Both the position numbers and the translations under genes were made by a program. From contig CAJTZU010000002.1 of assembly GCA_910584165.1 (NCBI GenBank), positions 203,138-267,137 on the forward strand: a stretch of DNA of 64,000 bases. Reading direction: 5' to 3'. The notes below the pieces were generated by a model. The model worked only from the letters and a program-made list of their open reading frames with translations. It searched no databases and had not been told where the DNA came from. How positions within the stretch are numbered: the first letter of the stretch is position 1; each line of letters opens with the position of its first letter. Shown here piece by piece: positions 49,942 through 58,494 of the stretch. Source of the stretch: an uncultured Bacilli bacterium. GTDB lineage: Bacteria; Bacillota_I; Bacilli_A; RF39; UBA660.

Positions 49942-51573
49942 ATGGAGAAAAAAAAGCATTTTCATGTTTATGCAGCAGCTTTTGCGATTTTATTAACAGG
50001 TTGTGTTCATATTTCTAATTCTGAAGTGGCAGCTAATTTAGTGAATTTGATAGAAAAACCAATAGAAGAAGTTAGTGATATTGTTACTACAATAAGCGAT
50101 AGTAATTCCGCTAAAGATTATGATGATATGATTTTAACGATGGAAGAAAAAGGCGTAAAAGAACTATCTGAAACTGCGAAACAGGCAATAAAATCTATTT
50201 CTTTTTGCGATACTAGTAAACTTGACCTTTCTTGGGTAGAACTTTTTAGGGTAGAAAGCTTTTATAAAGAAGTCTATATTAATTCAGCAACAGGGGTTAA
50301 AGGTCATCAAGGGTCTTCTTATTATAATAAATTAATAGATACTATTTCGTGGAAGGAACTAGAAAATGCTATCTTAAGAAATAGTATTAAATATGCGGAA
50401 GAAAATAATATGATTTCTTTATCTGCAGGAGACATTCGCACTGTGTTGAAACAATTACACCAATTTAGCGATGATGTAAAAAAACAATTTCCAGAATTTG
50501 ACTTAGAACATTTAGCTTGTCAACTTTCAACCTTATCTTTAACATATGGTATGAATAAAGGGGATGGAACTTTAGCAAGTACCAATAGTTATAATATCGA
50601 ATGGTTTTTAAATGAAAAAGGAGAAACCCCAATTTTAAAAACTTCTCTTGGAGTGAATGAGCATGAGTTCAAACATTTTTTATGTCAATGCTGTATAGAT
50701 GAAGAAAAAGTTAGTAATTATTATATTGTTCCTTCTGGAGTTGTTTATGAAGGAAATCAATCTTTAAATTTTTCTTTTATTGAGGAAGCGACAGCAGAAG
50801 AATTTTCGGCTTTTAGAAATAATCTTTTTCCGGTAACTTATCATGATAAAATCGGAATAGTTAACAATTTAAGAATGGTTCTTAGTATGCAAGATGATTA
50901 TGAGGAAGATGGTTTTTTAAAATATTCTCTTCTTCGAAATCCTTTATCTATGGTACAGCAATTTCCTGTAATAGATGGGCAAACTTATTTTTTTGTTGAT
51001 AATTTAAAAATGTTAGCAGCGTTTAATGCCTGTTTAGAGAATAATCCTTCTTTTATATCGGAGGTAGAAAAAAGGAAAGGCTGTCCAGGATGTCTAAACG
51101 ATATATCTGTAAAAAAAGAAGTTTATTCTTCTTGCGTTAATTATGCACAGTTAGAATTATCTAGATTATTTTTTACAGATTTAATTATCATGAATGAAGA
51201 GAAGCCAGAAATGACTTTAAACTATAACTTCTATTTAATGAGACTTTTTGAAAAAAGAATGAAGATGGCTTTTGACATTGTGTCTTCTATGCAAGGAGTG
51301 GATATTAGTTCTGCGAATTGTGAAGGTGTTCATCATGAACGAGCATTGGGAATGCTTCGATATTTGGGGAGTAAATATCAAATGGATTTTAAAGCATTAA
51401 AAGAATTATATGAAGAGTATTCTCTTTCAGATGGGGTTACTTATCCAAATTTTGTAGATGATAATAGAATCCGTTTTTATAAAATGTTAGAATCAGAAGA
51501 ATATCAGGTAGAAGATTTAAGATTAAAATCAAATACTAGTTTACAATATTATATTCGGTATAATTCTCAATAA
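49942..51573 (+). CDS. Lipoprotein with HEXXH motif, possible zinc peptidase
   Basis: 543 residues from ATG 49942 (GAGGGGGAAA upstream). A lipobox ILLTGC with Cys21 marks an Lgt substrate. HEFKH at residues 241-245 fits HEXXH, and EEATAEEF at 281-288 could supply the third, Glu, ligand as in gluzincins. Cys-rich spots (CQCC, CPGC) lie after it. The rest is helical. I do not recognise the family; the peptidase call is from motif only. Confidence 0.6.
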   Translation: MEKKKHFHVYAAAFAILLTGCVHISNSEVAANLVNLIEKPIEEVSDIVTTISDSNSAKDYDDMILTMEEKGVKELSETAKQAIKSISFCDTSKLDLSWVELFRVESFYKEVYINSATGVKGHQGSSYYNKLIDTISWKELENAILRNSIKYAEENNMISLSAGDIRTVLKQLHQFSDDVKKQFPEFDLEHLACQLSTLSLTYGMNKGDGTLASTNSYNIEWFLNEKGETPILKTSLGVNEHEFKHFLCQCCIDEEKVSNYYIVPSGVVYEGNQSLNFSFIEEATAEEFSAFRNNLFPVTYHDKIGIVNNLRMVLSMQDDYEEDGFLKYSLLRNPLSMVQQFPVIDGQTYFFVDNLKMLAAFNACLENNPSFISEVEKRKGCPGCLNDISVKKEVYSSCVNYAQLELSRLFFTDLIIMNEEKPEMTLNYNFYLMRLFEKRMKMAFDIVSSMQGVDISSANCEGVHHERALGMLRYLGSKYQMDFKALKELYEEYSLSDGVTYPNFVDDNRIRFYKMLESEEYQVEDLRLKSNTSLQYYIRYNSQ

Positions 51574-51581
51574 AACATTTC

Positions 51582-51610
51582 TTGATTTTTAAAAATGATT
51601 ATAGTACACT
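51582..51610 (+). promoter_or_regulatory. Probable promoter of ychF
   Basis: TTGATT (51582-51587), 17-bp spacer, TACACT (51605-51610), 20 bases before the start codon. Confidence 0.6.
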
Positions 51611-51629
51611 GGATATTGAGGTGATAAAG

Positions 51630-52730
51630 ATGAGTTTAACAGCGGGCATTGTTGGACTTCCAAATGTAGGAAAGTCTACATTATTTAATGCGATTACAAA
51701 AAAGAATATATTAGCAGCTAATTATCCTTTTGCAACAATAGATCCAAATGTAGGAGTGGTAGTAGTTCCGGATAAACGTTTAGAGTTTTTAGAGAATTTA
51801 TATCATCCAGCTAGTTTAGTTCCAACTACTTTTGAATTTACAGATATTGCGGGATTAGTAAAAGGAGCGTCTAATGGAGAGGGTCTTGGAAATAAATTCC
51901 TTTCTCATATTAGAGAGGTAGATGCTATAGTAGAAGTAGTAAGATGCTTTGATGATAAAAATATTATTCATGTAGAGGATAGTGTTGATCCTATTCGTGA
52001 TATTGAAATTATTGAGTTAGAATTAATTTTAGCGGATTTAGAAATTATTGAAAATAGAATCAATAAAATAGGAAAGAAAGCAGCTTTGTCGAAAGATAAA
52101 GAAGTAAAGAAAGAAGCAGAATTATTAACTCGTTTGAAAGAAGCGTTAGAAGCTAATCAAACGATTCGTAGTTTATCTTTGGAGGAAGAAGATTTAAAAG
52201 CTATTAAGGCATTTAATTTATTAACTGCTAAACCAATCATTTATATGGCAAATGTATCCGAAGATGATTTGTTATCAGGTGGTAATGAATATGTTGAAAA
52301 AGTAAAAGAATATGCTTCTAATTCATCTTCAGAGGTAATTGTTGTATGTGCTAAAATAGAGTCTGATTTAAGTGAGTTATCATTAGAAGAAAAGAAGAAC
52401 TTTTTAGAAGAACTTGGAGTAGAAGAAAGTGGTTTAGACCAACTTATTAAAGCAACTTATTCCTTATTAGGATTAGAGACCTTCTTTACGTCAGGAACAG
52501 ATGAAGTTCGTGCTTGGACTTTTAAAAAAGGAATGAAGGCTCCTCAATGTGCAGGAATTATTCATACTGATTTTGAGAAAGGCTTTATTAAAGCAGAAGT
52601 AATGAGTTATGAAGATTTAGAATCTTGTGGTAATGAGAAGGCTGTCAAAGAGGCAGGAAAAATGCGTCTGGAAGGAAAAGACTATTTAATGCAAGATGGA
52701 GATATCTGTTACTTTCGGTTTAATGTATAA
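51630..52730 (+). CDS. ychF: Redox-regulated ATPase YchF (Obg-like)
   Basis: 366 residues, the exact usual length. G1 GLPNVGKSTLF, G3 DIAGLVKGAS, 'NVSE' in place of NKxD as in YchF, which prefers ATP, and the C-terminal TGS domain (TFFTSGTDEVRAW). Start ATG 51630 after GAGGTGATAAAG. Confidence 0.97.
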   Translation: MSLTAGIVGLPNVGKSTLFNAITKKNILAANYPFATIDPNVGVVVVPDKRLEFLENLYHPASLVPTTFEFTDIAGLVKGASNGEGLGNKFLSHIREVDAIVEVVRCFDDKNIIHVEDSVDPIRDIEIIELELILADLEIIENRINKIGKKAALSKDKEVKKEAELLTRLKEALEANQTIRSLSLEEEDLKAIKAFNLLTAKPIIYMANVSEDDLLSGGNEYVEKVKEYASNSSSEVIVVCAKIESDLSELSLEEKKNFLEELGVEESGLDQLIKATYSLLGLETFFTSGTDEVRAWTFKKGMKAPQCAGIIHTDFEKGFIKAEVMSYEDLESCGNEKAVKEAGKMRLEGKDYLMQDGDICYFRFNV

Positions 52731-52763
52731 AAAAAGATTCATACAATTAATGAATCTTTTTTA
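52731..52763. terminator. Bidirectional terminator between ychF and the 52.8-kb gene
   Basis: AAAAAGATTCAT and ATGAATCTTTTT, 12-bp perfect stem; A-run on one side and T-run on the other, serving both converging genes. Confidence 0.92.
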
Positions 52764-53318
52764 GTGTCGTTTACCGTGTCTTTTACGATAAAATTTTTCT
52801 TTTTCTTTTCCCGCAGAAAAATCAAAAGTTTGTATTTTTTGATTTCCTCTTATAACATTTTGTAATGTTAAAATAGTAGGTGAAGTAAAGCGAATAGAAC
52901 TTGTTTGAAATAATCCTGATTTATTACCATAGAAAAAATTTAGAATGTTAGTTAAGTTTTGAATATCTTCTACAGGAACATGAATATCTACTTGCTTTTT
53001 TCCTGAATGATTTGTAATGACTATCATAAAAGTAGCATTTTCAATAGTAATACAAATAGAAGTACCATTTTCTAGAGTGACAAGATGTTCTTTCCATACA
53101 ATAGTAGGACTATAAAGATTTTTCTTTTGTAAAGAAATATTACCATCTGTAATAATAGTTTCATTGACGGACTCTCCCTTACAAAAGCCTCTATTGATGT
53201 CAAATTCTCTTCCATTAATTTCATGATTAAAGAAAGCACAATTTGGATGTTTTTTTTGTGCATCTTCTTTAAACAATCTAAGTGGATCGCTTTCTGCAAA
53301 TATTTGCCTTTTTTCCAT
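52761..53318 (-). CDS. Hypothetical protein (185 aa)
   Basis: Minus-strand gene, start ATG 53318 with CAGGTGAT upstream. No signal peptide. Mostly beta in pattern (SICITIENATFMIVITNHSGKKQVDIHV) with a basic tail (FYRKRHGKRH). No family recognised. Divergent from the M15 peptidase gene. Confidence 0.7.
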   Translation of the reverse strand: MEKRQIFAESDPLRLFKEDAQKKHPNCAFFNHEINGREFDINRGFCKGESVNETIITDGNISLQKKNLYSPTIVWKEHLVTLENGTSICITIENATFMIVITNHSGKKQVDIHVPVEDIQNLTNILNFFYGNKSGLFQTSSIRFTSPTILTLQNVIRGNQKIQTFDFSAGKEKEKFYRKRHGKRH

Positions 53319-53417
53319 AAAAATCACCTGTACGCTCGATTATATCATAAAAATGCAAAAAGGGAAAGTTTAAATTTTAAAGAAAAAAGTGTTATAATAA
53401 TATTGGTGAAGTTAGAT

Positions 53418-54563
53418 ATGAAGAATAAAAAGATAATCCTATTTTTAGTACCAGTTATAGTTTTTTTTATAGTAGGTAGCTTTTTCTTATTACAAATGAA
53501 GAAAGAGAGTTTTTCTTGGGAAAGAGTACCGATGGCTACTAATATTTATAAAAAAAATATAGAGATATCATTAGGAGAAAAACTGCCCACTTCTAAGGAT
53601 TATGGGACACAATTCACTAATCCTATTTTATGGCTAGATAAAGATATAGAAGAAAAAATAATGAAAGCTGGTAAGTATCAAGGAATTATTTCTTTTGGTC
53701 ATACTCCGATATTTATTACTTTATCTGTTATAGACACTCAGCCGCCTGTTATTCAAAATGTAGAAAATATTACGACTTTTATAGGAGAAGAAGTAGATTT
53801 AAAAAGTAAAGTTACAGTAGCAGATAATTCGAAAGAAGATATTGAGTTAATTGTAAAAGGCGATTATTCCTTTCATAAGGAAGGGATATATCCCTTAATT
53901 TATGAAGCAAGAGATTTTTCGGGAAATATATCAACAGCTAATTTTCAATTAATTGTTAAGAAAAAGGTAGAAAAGCCGCTTCCTTCTAATTCTTCTACAA
54001 CAATTATGAAAACTACTAAAGGATATGATATTACAAAAAAGAATGGAGTTTATTATATAAAAGGGTTTATTATTGCGAATAAGTCTTATGCACTACCAAA
54101 TACGTATACTCCAGGAGGACTAACAAAAGAGACAACAGCAGCATTTGATAAAATGAAAGCAGCTGCTAAAAAAGAAGGAATCAATTTAAACATTATTAGT
54201 GGGTATCGTTCTTATACAAAGCAGCAATCTACTTATAATCGTTATGTTAATAGGGATGGAAAGAAAGAAGCAGACAGATATTCAGCACGTCCAGGACATA
54301 GTGAGCATCAAACTGGTTTAGCATTTGATGTTAATAGCTTAGAGCAATCTTTTGGAAATACAAAGACAGGAAAGTGGTTAAGTGAGAATTGTTATAAATA
54401 TGGATTTATTTTAAGATATCCAAAAGGAAAAGAAAATATTACAGGATATATGTATGAACCATGGCATTTTCGCTATATAGGTAATGAAGCAAAGGAATTA
54501 TATAATAATGGAAATTGGATTACTTTAGAAGAATACCTAGGAATAGATAGTAAATACGATTGA
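53418..54563 (+). CDS. M15 D-alanyl-D-alanine carboxypeptidase (VanY-like)
   Basis: 381 residues. N-terminal membrane helix (ILFLVPVIVFFIVGSFFLL), an Ig-like linker domain (DTQPPVIQNVENITTFIGEEVDLKS), then the M15B domain: SGYRSYTKQQ, PGHSEHQTGLAFDV and EPWHFRYIG with the zinc and catalytic residues. Acts outside the membrane, removing terminal D-Ala from peptidoglycan stems. This is a host gene, not part of the ICE. ATG 53418 chosen after GGTGAAG; TATAAT at 53393 is likely its -10. Confidence 0.9.
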   Translation: MKNKKIILFLVPVIVFFIVGSFFLLQMKKESFSWERVPMATNIYKKNIEISLGEKLPTSKDYGTQFTNPILWLDKDIEEKIMKAGKYQGIISFGHTPIFITLSVIDTQPPVIQNVENITTFIGEEVDLKSKVTVADNSKEDIELIVKGDYSFHKEGIYPLIYEARDFSGNISTANFQLIVKKKVEKPLPSNSSTTIMKTTKGYDITKKNGVYYIKGFIIANKSYALPNTYTPGGLTKETTAAFDKMKAAAKKEGINLNIISGYRSYTKQQSTYNRYVNRDGKKEADRYSARPGHSEHQTGLAFDVNSLEQSFGNTKTGKWLSENCYKYGFILRYPKGKENITGYMYEPWHFRYIGNEAKELYNNGNWITLEEYLGIDSKYD

Positions 54564-54676
54564 TGATGGAAAATATACAAATTTTTAAATTAGCGATTAT
54601 TATTATTCTATTGATAGTTCTGCTAATATGGTTAGATGTTAGTAGTACTTCCTTTCTTATGCATTTAAAAGTCTAA
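54563..54676 (+). CDS. Small single-pass membrane protein (37 aa)
   Basis: Starts in the TGATGATG overlap at the M15 stop (ATG 54563 or 54566). One membrane helix (LAIIIILLIVLLIWL) and a short tail. Its stop codon is in the terminator's left arm. Probably real because of the coupled start, but short. Confidence 0.45.
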   Translation: MMENIQIFKLAIIIILLIVLLIWLDVSSTSFLMHLKV

Positions 54677-54694
54677 GTTTTTTAGACTTTTTTG
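54667..54694 (+). terminator. Terminator before the rpsF operon
   Basis: AAAAGTCTAA and TTAGACTTTT, 10-bp perfect stem, then T. The rpsF promoter begins right after it. Confidence 0.9.
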
Positions 54695-54723
54695 TTTACA
54701 AAAAGATATTTATCTGTTATAAT
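54695..54723 (+). promoter_or_regulatory. Promoter of rpsF-ssb-rpsR
   Basis: TTTACA (54695-54700), 17-bp spacer, TATAAT (54718-54723). Confidence 0.82.
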
Positions 54724-54729
54724 TAACTG

Positions 54730-54780
54730 CGAGTATGAATTTACTCCTTGCCTGATGAAGGCTATGAACCATAAGGAGGT
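54730..54780 (+). promoter_or_regulatory. S6:S18 leader
   Basis: GAGTA/TTACTC hairpin (about 54732-54748) is followed by GCCTGATGAAGGC and GAACC just before AAGGAGGTG. This resembles the S6:S18-binding RNA found before rpsF in many bacteria. Assigned by position and motif; a covariance search would settle it. Confidence 0.6.
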
Positions 54781-54787
54781 GTAGAAA

Positions 54788-55090
54788 ATGAGAAATTATG
54801 AAATTATGTTTATCGTTAAACCAACATTAGCAGAAGCAGAGATTACAAAAGTTTCAGATAGTTTCAAAGCTACTTTAGAATCAAACGGTAGTAAAGTAAC
54901 TGGTGTTGATGCATGGGGACAAAGAGCTTTAGCATACGATATCAAAAAAGGATCAGAAGTATTCAAAAGTGGATATTATTTCGTATTCCAAGTAGAAGCA
55001 AGTAATGACACTGGAATTAAAGAATTTGATCGTTTAGCAGGAATTAGTTCTGATATCGTTAGACACTTAATTATTAGAAAAGAAGATTAA
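54788..55090 (+). CDS. rpsF: 30S ribosomal protein S6
   Basis: 100 residues. MRNYEIMFIVKPTL start, DAWGQRALAYDIKK and FDRLAGISSDIVRHLIIR are S6 marks. Binds 16S rRNA with S18. Confidence 0.98.
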   Translation: MRNYEIMFIVKPTLAEAEITKVSDSFKATLESNGSKVTGVDAWGQRALAYDIKKGSEVFKSGYYFVFQVEASNDTGIKEFDRLAGISSDIVRHLIIRKED

Positions 55091-55104
55091 GAAAGAAGGT
55101 TCCT

Positions 55105-55560
55105 ATGAATAAAGTATTATTAGTAGGTAGAATAACCGCTAAACCAGAACTAAGATATACAAATGCAAATACAGCATTCTTACGTTTTTCAGTAGCAGTA
55201 AATAGAACATTTACGAACGCTGATGGAAAAAGAGATGCAGATTTTATCAATGTTGTTGCTTGGAGAAAACAAGCAGAGACAATTGCCAAATTCTTTGATA
55301 AAGGAAATTTGATTGGTATTGAAGGAAGATTACAAACCGGAAGTTATGATGATAAAGATGGCAATAAGAGATATACAATGGATGTTGCTTTAGATAATTT
55401 TGAATTCGTTGAAGGAAAAAATAAATCGCAAGGAGATGCATCTATGCCATTCTCAGAACCAAGTCCATATGATTATCAAGATAATAGTGTTAGTGTTGAA
55501 AACGATCCATTCGCTGAATATGGAGATTCTGTTTCAATCGACGATAACTTCCTAGATTAA
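55105..55560 (+). CDS. ssb: Single-stranded DNA-binding protein
   Basis: 151 residues. OB fold (MNKVLLVGRITAKPELRYT), then a disordered region and the acidic C-terminal tip SIDDNFLD, a variant of D-D-D-x-P-F used to recruit repair proteins. Lies between rpsF and rpsR as in Bacillus. Confidence 0.97.
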   Translation: MNKVLLVGRITAKPELRYTNANTAFLRFSVAVNRTFTNADGKRDADFINVVAWRKQAETIAKFFDKGNLIGIEGRLQTGSYDDKDGNKRYTMDVALDNFEFVEGKNKSQGDASMPFSEPSPYDYQDNSVSVENDPFAEYGDSVSIDDNFLD

Positions 55561-55574
55561 AAGGAGGATTTAAC

Positions 55575-55793
55575 ATGGCAGAGTTTTATAGAAAAAAGAA
55601 AAAAGTTTGTCAAATGTGTACAGGGAAAGATGTAGACTATAAAAACGTAGAAGTTATTAAAAAATATATTAGTGCAGATAAAGGTAAAATCTTACCAAGA
55701 AGAATTACTGGTAACTGTGCTAAGCATCAAAGATATATCGCTACTCAAGTAAAATATGCTCGTTTTATGGCACTTATTCCATTTACAAAATAA
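55575..55793 (+). CDS. rpsR: 30S ribosomal protein S18
   Basis: 72 residues. Contains KKKVCQMC (zinc-type Cys) and RRITGNCAKHQRYIATQVKYARFMALIPF. Partner of S6. Confidence 0.98.
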   Translation: MAEFYRKKKKVCQMCTGKDVDYKNVEVIKKYISADKGKILPRRITGNCAKHQRYIATQVKYARFMALIPFTK

Positions 55794-55794
55794 G

Positions 55795-55817
55795 GAAGCA
55801 AAAATGCTTCTTTTTTT
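55795..55817 (+). terminator. Terminator of the rpsF operon
   Basis: GAAGCA/TGCTTC, 6-bp stem with AAAA loop and seven T. Confidence 0.85.
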
Positions 55818-55856
55818 ATCCTTCTTTATGCTATAATGTATATAGGAGGGTATGGT

Positions 55857-56084
55857 ATGAGTATAAAGGAATTAGATAGAAAAATAGATGATTCTTTATT
55901 GCAAGTATTTAAATGCATTTTATTAGATATTATTTTTTCTATATTTTTATTAAAACTAAATAGAATAGAAGGGATTATTATATTTTTCCCTATATTATTA
56001 TGTGAGTTTTTATCTACATTTCAGTGGATAGATAAAATAAGTGTTTGGAAAAGGCAAAGAAAAGAATTAGAAGAAGCGGAATAA
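55857..56084 (+). CDS. Small membrane protein (75 aa)
   Basis: ATG 55857 after AGGAGGG. Two hydrophobic segments (FKCILLDIIFSIFLL; IIIFFPILLCEFL) and a basic C-terminus. No family recognised. TATAAT near 55831 could drive it. Precedes the HIT gene by 16 bases. Confidence 0.65.
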   Translation: MSIKELDRKIDDSLLQVFKCILLDIIFSIFLLKLNRIEGIIIFFPILLCEFLSTFQWIDKISVWKRQRKELEEAE

Positions 56085-56103
56085 ATTCTTAAGGGGTGGG
56101 ATG

Positions 56104-56724
56104 ATGAAATATTTGAAGTCGTGCCAGTTATGTCATGCAAATGATAAAAAAGATAGAGTTTCTATTGGAAAAAGGGTAATTTATCAAGGCAATTACAACT
56201 ATATAGCGGTAGATATTTCTCCTTTGAGTTTAGGACATCTTTTAATTATTACAAATGAGCATTATTTTAATTATTATGAAACACCTAAAAATGTAAAAAA
56301 AGAAGCAAATCAATTAAAGAGAAAAATTGAAAAAGTGTTTCGTGAAGTCTATCATAGCGATACACTTTTTTTTGAGCATGGCTCTTCTAAGCCAAATGAA
56401 GCAGGCTCTAGCGTAGATCATGCTCATTTACATGCAATTCCTTGTAGTTTATATTTAGAAGAAGAATTAGATGTTTTGGGAAAACCTATTGAATGCGATA
56501 TTTTTCTAGAACAGTTTTTCAATGAGTTTTCTTATATTTATTTAGAAAATTCTAAAAATAAATATATTTATAAGGTAACAAAACTTCCTAGTCAGTATTT
56601 AAGGAAGCTAGTAGGAGAGAAACTAGGAAATGCACATTATGATTGGCGTGTTTATTGTAAGACAGAATATAGCTTACAAATATTAGAACAAACCTATCTT
56701 GATTTAAAAGAAAAAATAAAATGA
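56104..56724 (+). CDS. HIT-domain protein with Cys-rich start
   Basis: 206 residues. The HIT motif DHAHLHAIP fits His-x-His-x-His with the third His followed by hydrophobics less typical. The N-terminal CQLCHAND gives a possible zinc pair. 'DISPLSLGHLLIITNEHYFNYYE' is also HIT-like. Likely a nucleotide hydrolase or transferase of unknown substrate. ATG 56104 preferred to 56101 for spacing to GGGGTG. Confidence 0.75.
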   Translation: MKYLKSCQLCHANDKKDRVSIGKRVIYQGNYNYIAVDISPLSLGHLLIITNEHYFNYYETPKNVKKEANQLKRKIEKVFREVYHSDTLFFEHGSSKPNEAGSSVDHAHLHAIPCSLYLEEELDVLGKPIECDIFLEQFFNEFSYIYLENSKNKYIYKVTKLPSQYLRKLVGEKLGNAHYDWRVYCKTEYSLQILEQTYLDLKEKIK

Positions 56725-56742
56725 GTGAAAACTCATTTTTTT
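56718..56742. terminator. Bidirectional terminator between HIT and methyltransferase genes
   Basis: AAAATGAGT and ACTCATTTT pair over 9 bp with a GAAA loop, then T. Confidence 0.88.
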
Positions 56743-57341
56743 ATAACACAAAATTCCCATAATACTTTTGGTTTTTCATATTTCCCTACATTTTTTTCTT
56801 CTATAGAATAAAATTGAAAGGATTTAAAAAATTGTTTAATAGAATCTTTATCAAAAAATCTTTTATATACATTTCCATTATAAAAGAAATTTTTTTCTAT
56901 TTCATCAGTTTTTGGAATATATAAAGAGTCATTTGTAGAATTTACTCTAGCGATAAATTTTCCATCTTTCTTTAAGACCCTATAGATTTCTCCTACTAGA
57001 AAATTAGTGGTATCTTTATCAAAATAATGAATGCTTAAATCTGCAATTAAAACATGAATAGAATTATTCTCAAAAGGGAGACCACCTTTCATATCAAATG
57101 ATAATGTTTTTAGACTAGGAACTTCTTTTTGGATAATGGCAATTACTTCTTTAGAAAAATCACAAGCAGTGATGTTAGAAAATCCCTTTTCTAATAGATA
57201 TCTACTATCATAAGCTCTACCACTACCTAACTCTACAATTACATCTTGTTTGTGAAAAAGAGATAAGTAGCGGTCTAACCATCCATCATAAGCAGAATCG
57301 TATTGTAAATGAATGCTATCCCAGTATTGATCTAATGTCAT
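56733..57341 (-). CDS. Class I SAM-dependent methyltransferase
   Basis: 202 residues. Motif I VIVELGSGRAYDS, 'ITACDFSKE' for ribose binding, and LIADLSIHYFD. Substrate not known. Start ATG 57341 with AGGTGATAAG upstream. Confidence 0.82.
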   Translation of the reverse strand: MTLDQYWDSIHLQYDSAYDGWLDRYLSLFHKQDVIVELGSGRAYDSRYLLEKGFSNITACDFSKEVIAIIQKEVPSLKTLSFDMKGGLPFENNSIHVLIADLSIHYFDKDTTNFLVGEIYRVLKKDGKFIARVNSTNDSLYIPKTDEIEKNFFYNGNVYKRFFDKDSIKQFFKSFQFYSIEEKNVGKYEKPKVLWEFCVIKK

Positions 57342-57388
57342 CTTATCACCTATCTTAATCATAACATAAACAGTTTACTATTTCAAAT

Positions 57389-57409
57389 AAAAAGGCTATT
57401 AGCCTTTTT
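57389..57409 (-). terminator. Terminator of gpsA
   Basis: AAAAAGGCT and AGCCTTTTT, 9-bp stem around ATT, at the gpsA stop on the minus strand. Confidence 0.85.
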
Positions 57410-58373
57410 GAATTAAAAATGTAAGTAAATCTTCTGGTTTTTTATCATGATAGATAATATCATATATAAGATTAATGATTGGCATGTTTACTTTTTTATT
57501 TTCCAATAATTGGTAAATAGATTTTAATGTATATAATCCTTCAATAGTTGTTGTTTCAATATATCTATCTATTTCTTCTTGGGATACCCCTTTTCCTAGT
57601 AGTCTACCAAAAGAAAAATTTCTACTTTTTGTACTCGTGCAAGTTAGAAGTAAATCCCCAAATCCAGCAAAAGATAGAATTGTATTTTTATCTCCACCAA
57701 GAGTATCAATTAATTCTTTGATGTCATTTAAAGATTCTGTAATCATCATAGCTTGAGTAGAAATTGGTAAATCCATGCCGTCTAGCATGCCATTCGCGAT
57801 TGCGATAACATTTTTAATAGAACCGCATATTTCTATTCCCAAGATATCATTAGTTTCTCTTAATTTTACATGACTATTTTGCAAAGCTTGCTTTATTATT
57901 TCAATTGTTTTTTGGTTAGTGCTTGCAAGAGATAGACCAACAGGTACTTTATTTGCAACATCAATTGCGAAAGTTGGGCCTGAAATAACTCCTACCCTGT
58001 CAATATCGATGTATTTTTTAAATACATCATAAACAAATAGACAACTATCATTTTCAATTCCTTTAGATGCAATACATACATGTTGATTATTTTTTAAGTA
58101 TTCTTTTAATTCTTGGGATACATCATCTACAAATGCTGCTGGGACAGCTATAACAATTAAATCAGCTTCTTCAACAGTTTTTTTAAAATTAGTAGAAATT
58201 TGAATATCTTTATCAATAATAATATTTTTTAAATTTGGACTTCTCCTTTGTTGGTCTAAAAAGTTAGCTTCCTCTTCAAATTTTGTCCACATAGATACTT
58301 TATGGCCGTTTTCATTTAAAATAAGGGCTAAAGAAACACCAAAGGCACCAGTCCCTAATACACCAATTTTCAT
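57399..58373 (-). CDS. gpsA: Glycerol-3-phosphate dehydrogenase [NAD(P)+]
   Basis: 324 residues. Nucleotide-binding MKIGVLGTGAFGVSLA, ASKGIEND, GPTFA, EICGSIKNVIAIANGMLDG with the catalytic Lys, and AGFGDLLLTCTS. Makes sn-glycerol-3-phosphate for membrane lipids. Start ATG 58373 after GGTGATAAAA. Confidence 0.95.
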   Translation of the reverse strand: MKIGVLGTGAFGVSLALILNENGHKVSMWTKFEEEANFLDQQRRSPNLKNIIIDKDIQISTNFKKTVEEADLIVIAVPAAFVDDVSQELKEYLKNNQHVCIASKGIENDSCLFVYDVFKKYIDIDRVGVISGPTFAIDVANKVPVGLSLASTNQKTIEIIKQALQNSHVKLRETNDILGIEICGSIKNVIAIANGMLDGMDLPISTQAMMITESLNDIKELIDTLGGDKNTILSFAGFGDLLLTCTSTKSRNFSFGRLLGKGVSQEEIDRYIETTTIEGLYTLKSIYQLLENKKVNMPIINLIYDIIYHDKKPEDLLTFLIQKG

Positions 58374-58436
58374 TTTTATCACCAAATTTATTATAACATA
58401 TTTTATTCTTTTAAAATATTAAGAATAATTAAATTC

Positions 58437-58465
58437 TTGATTTCTAAAAATACATATATTATAAT
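58437..58465 (+). promoter_or_regulatory. Promoter of the HD-GYP gene
   Basis: TTGATT (58437-58442), 17-bp spacer, TATAAT (58460-58465). Confidence 0.8.
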
Positions 58466-58494
58466 GATATTAGCATACTAGGAGGGATCAATTT

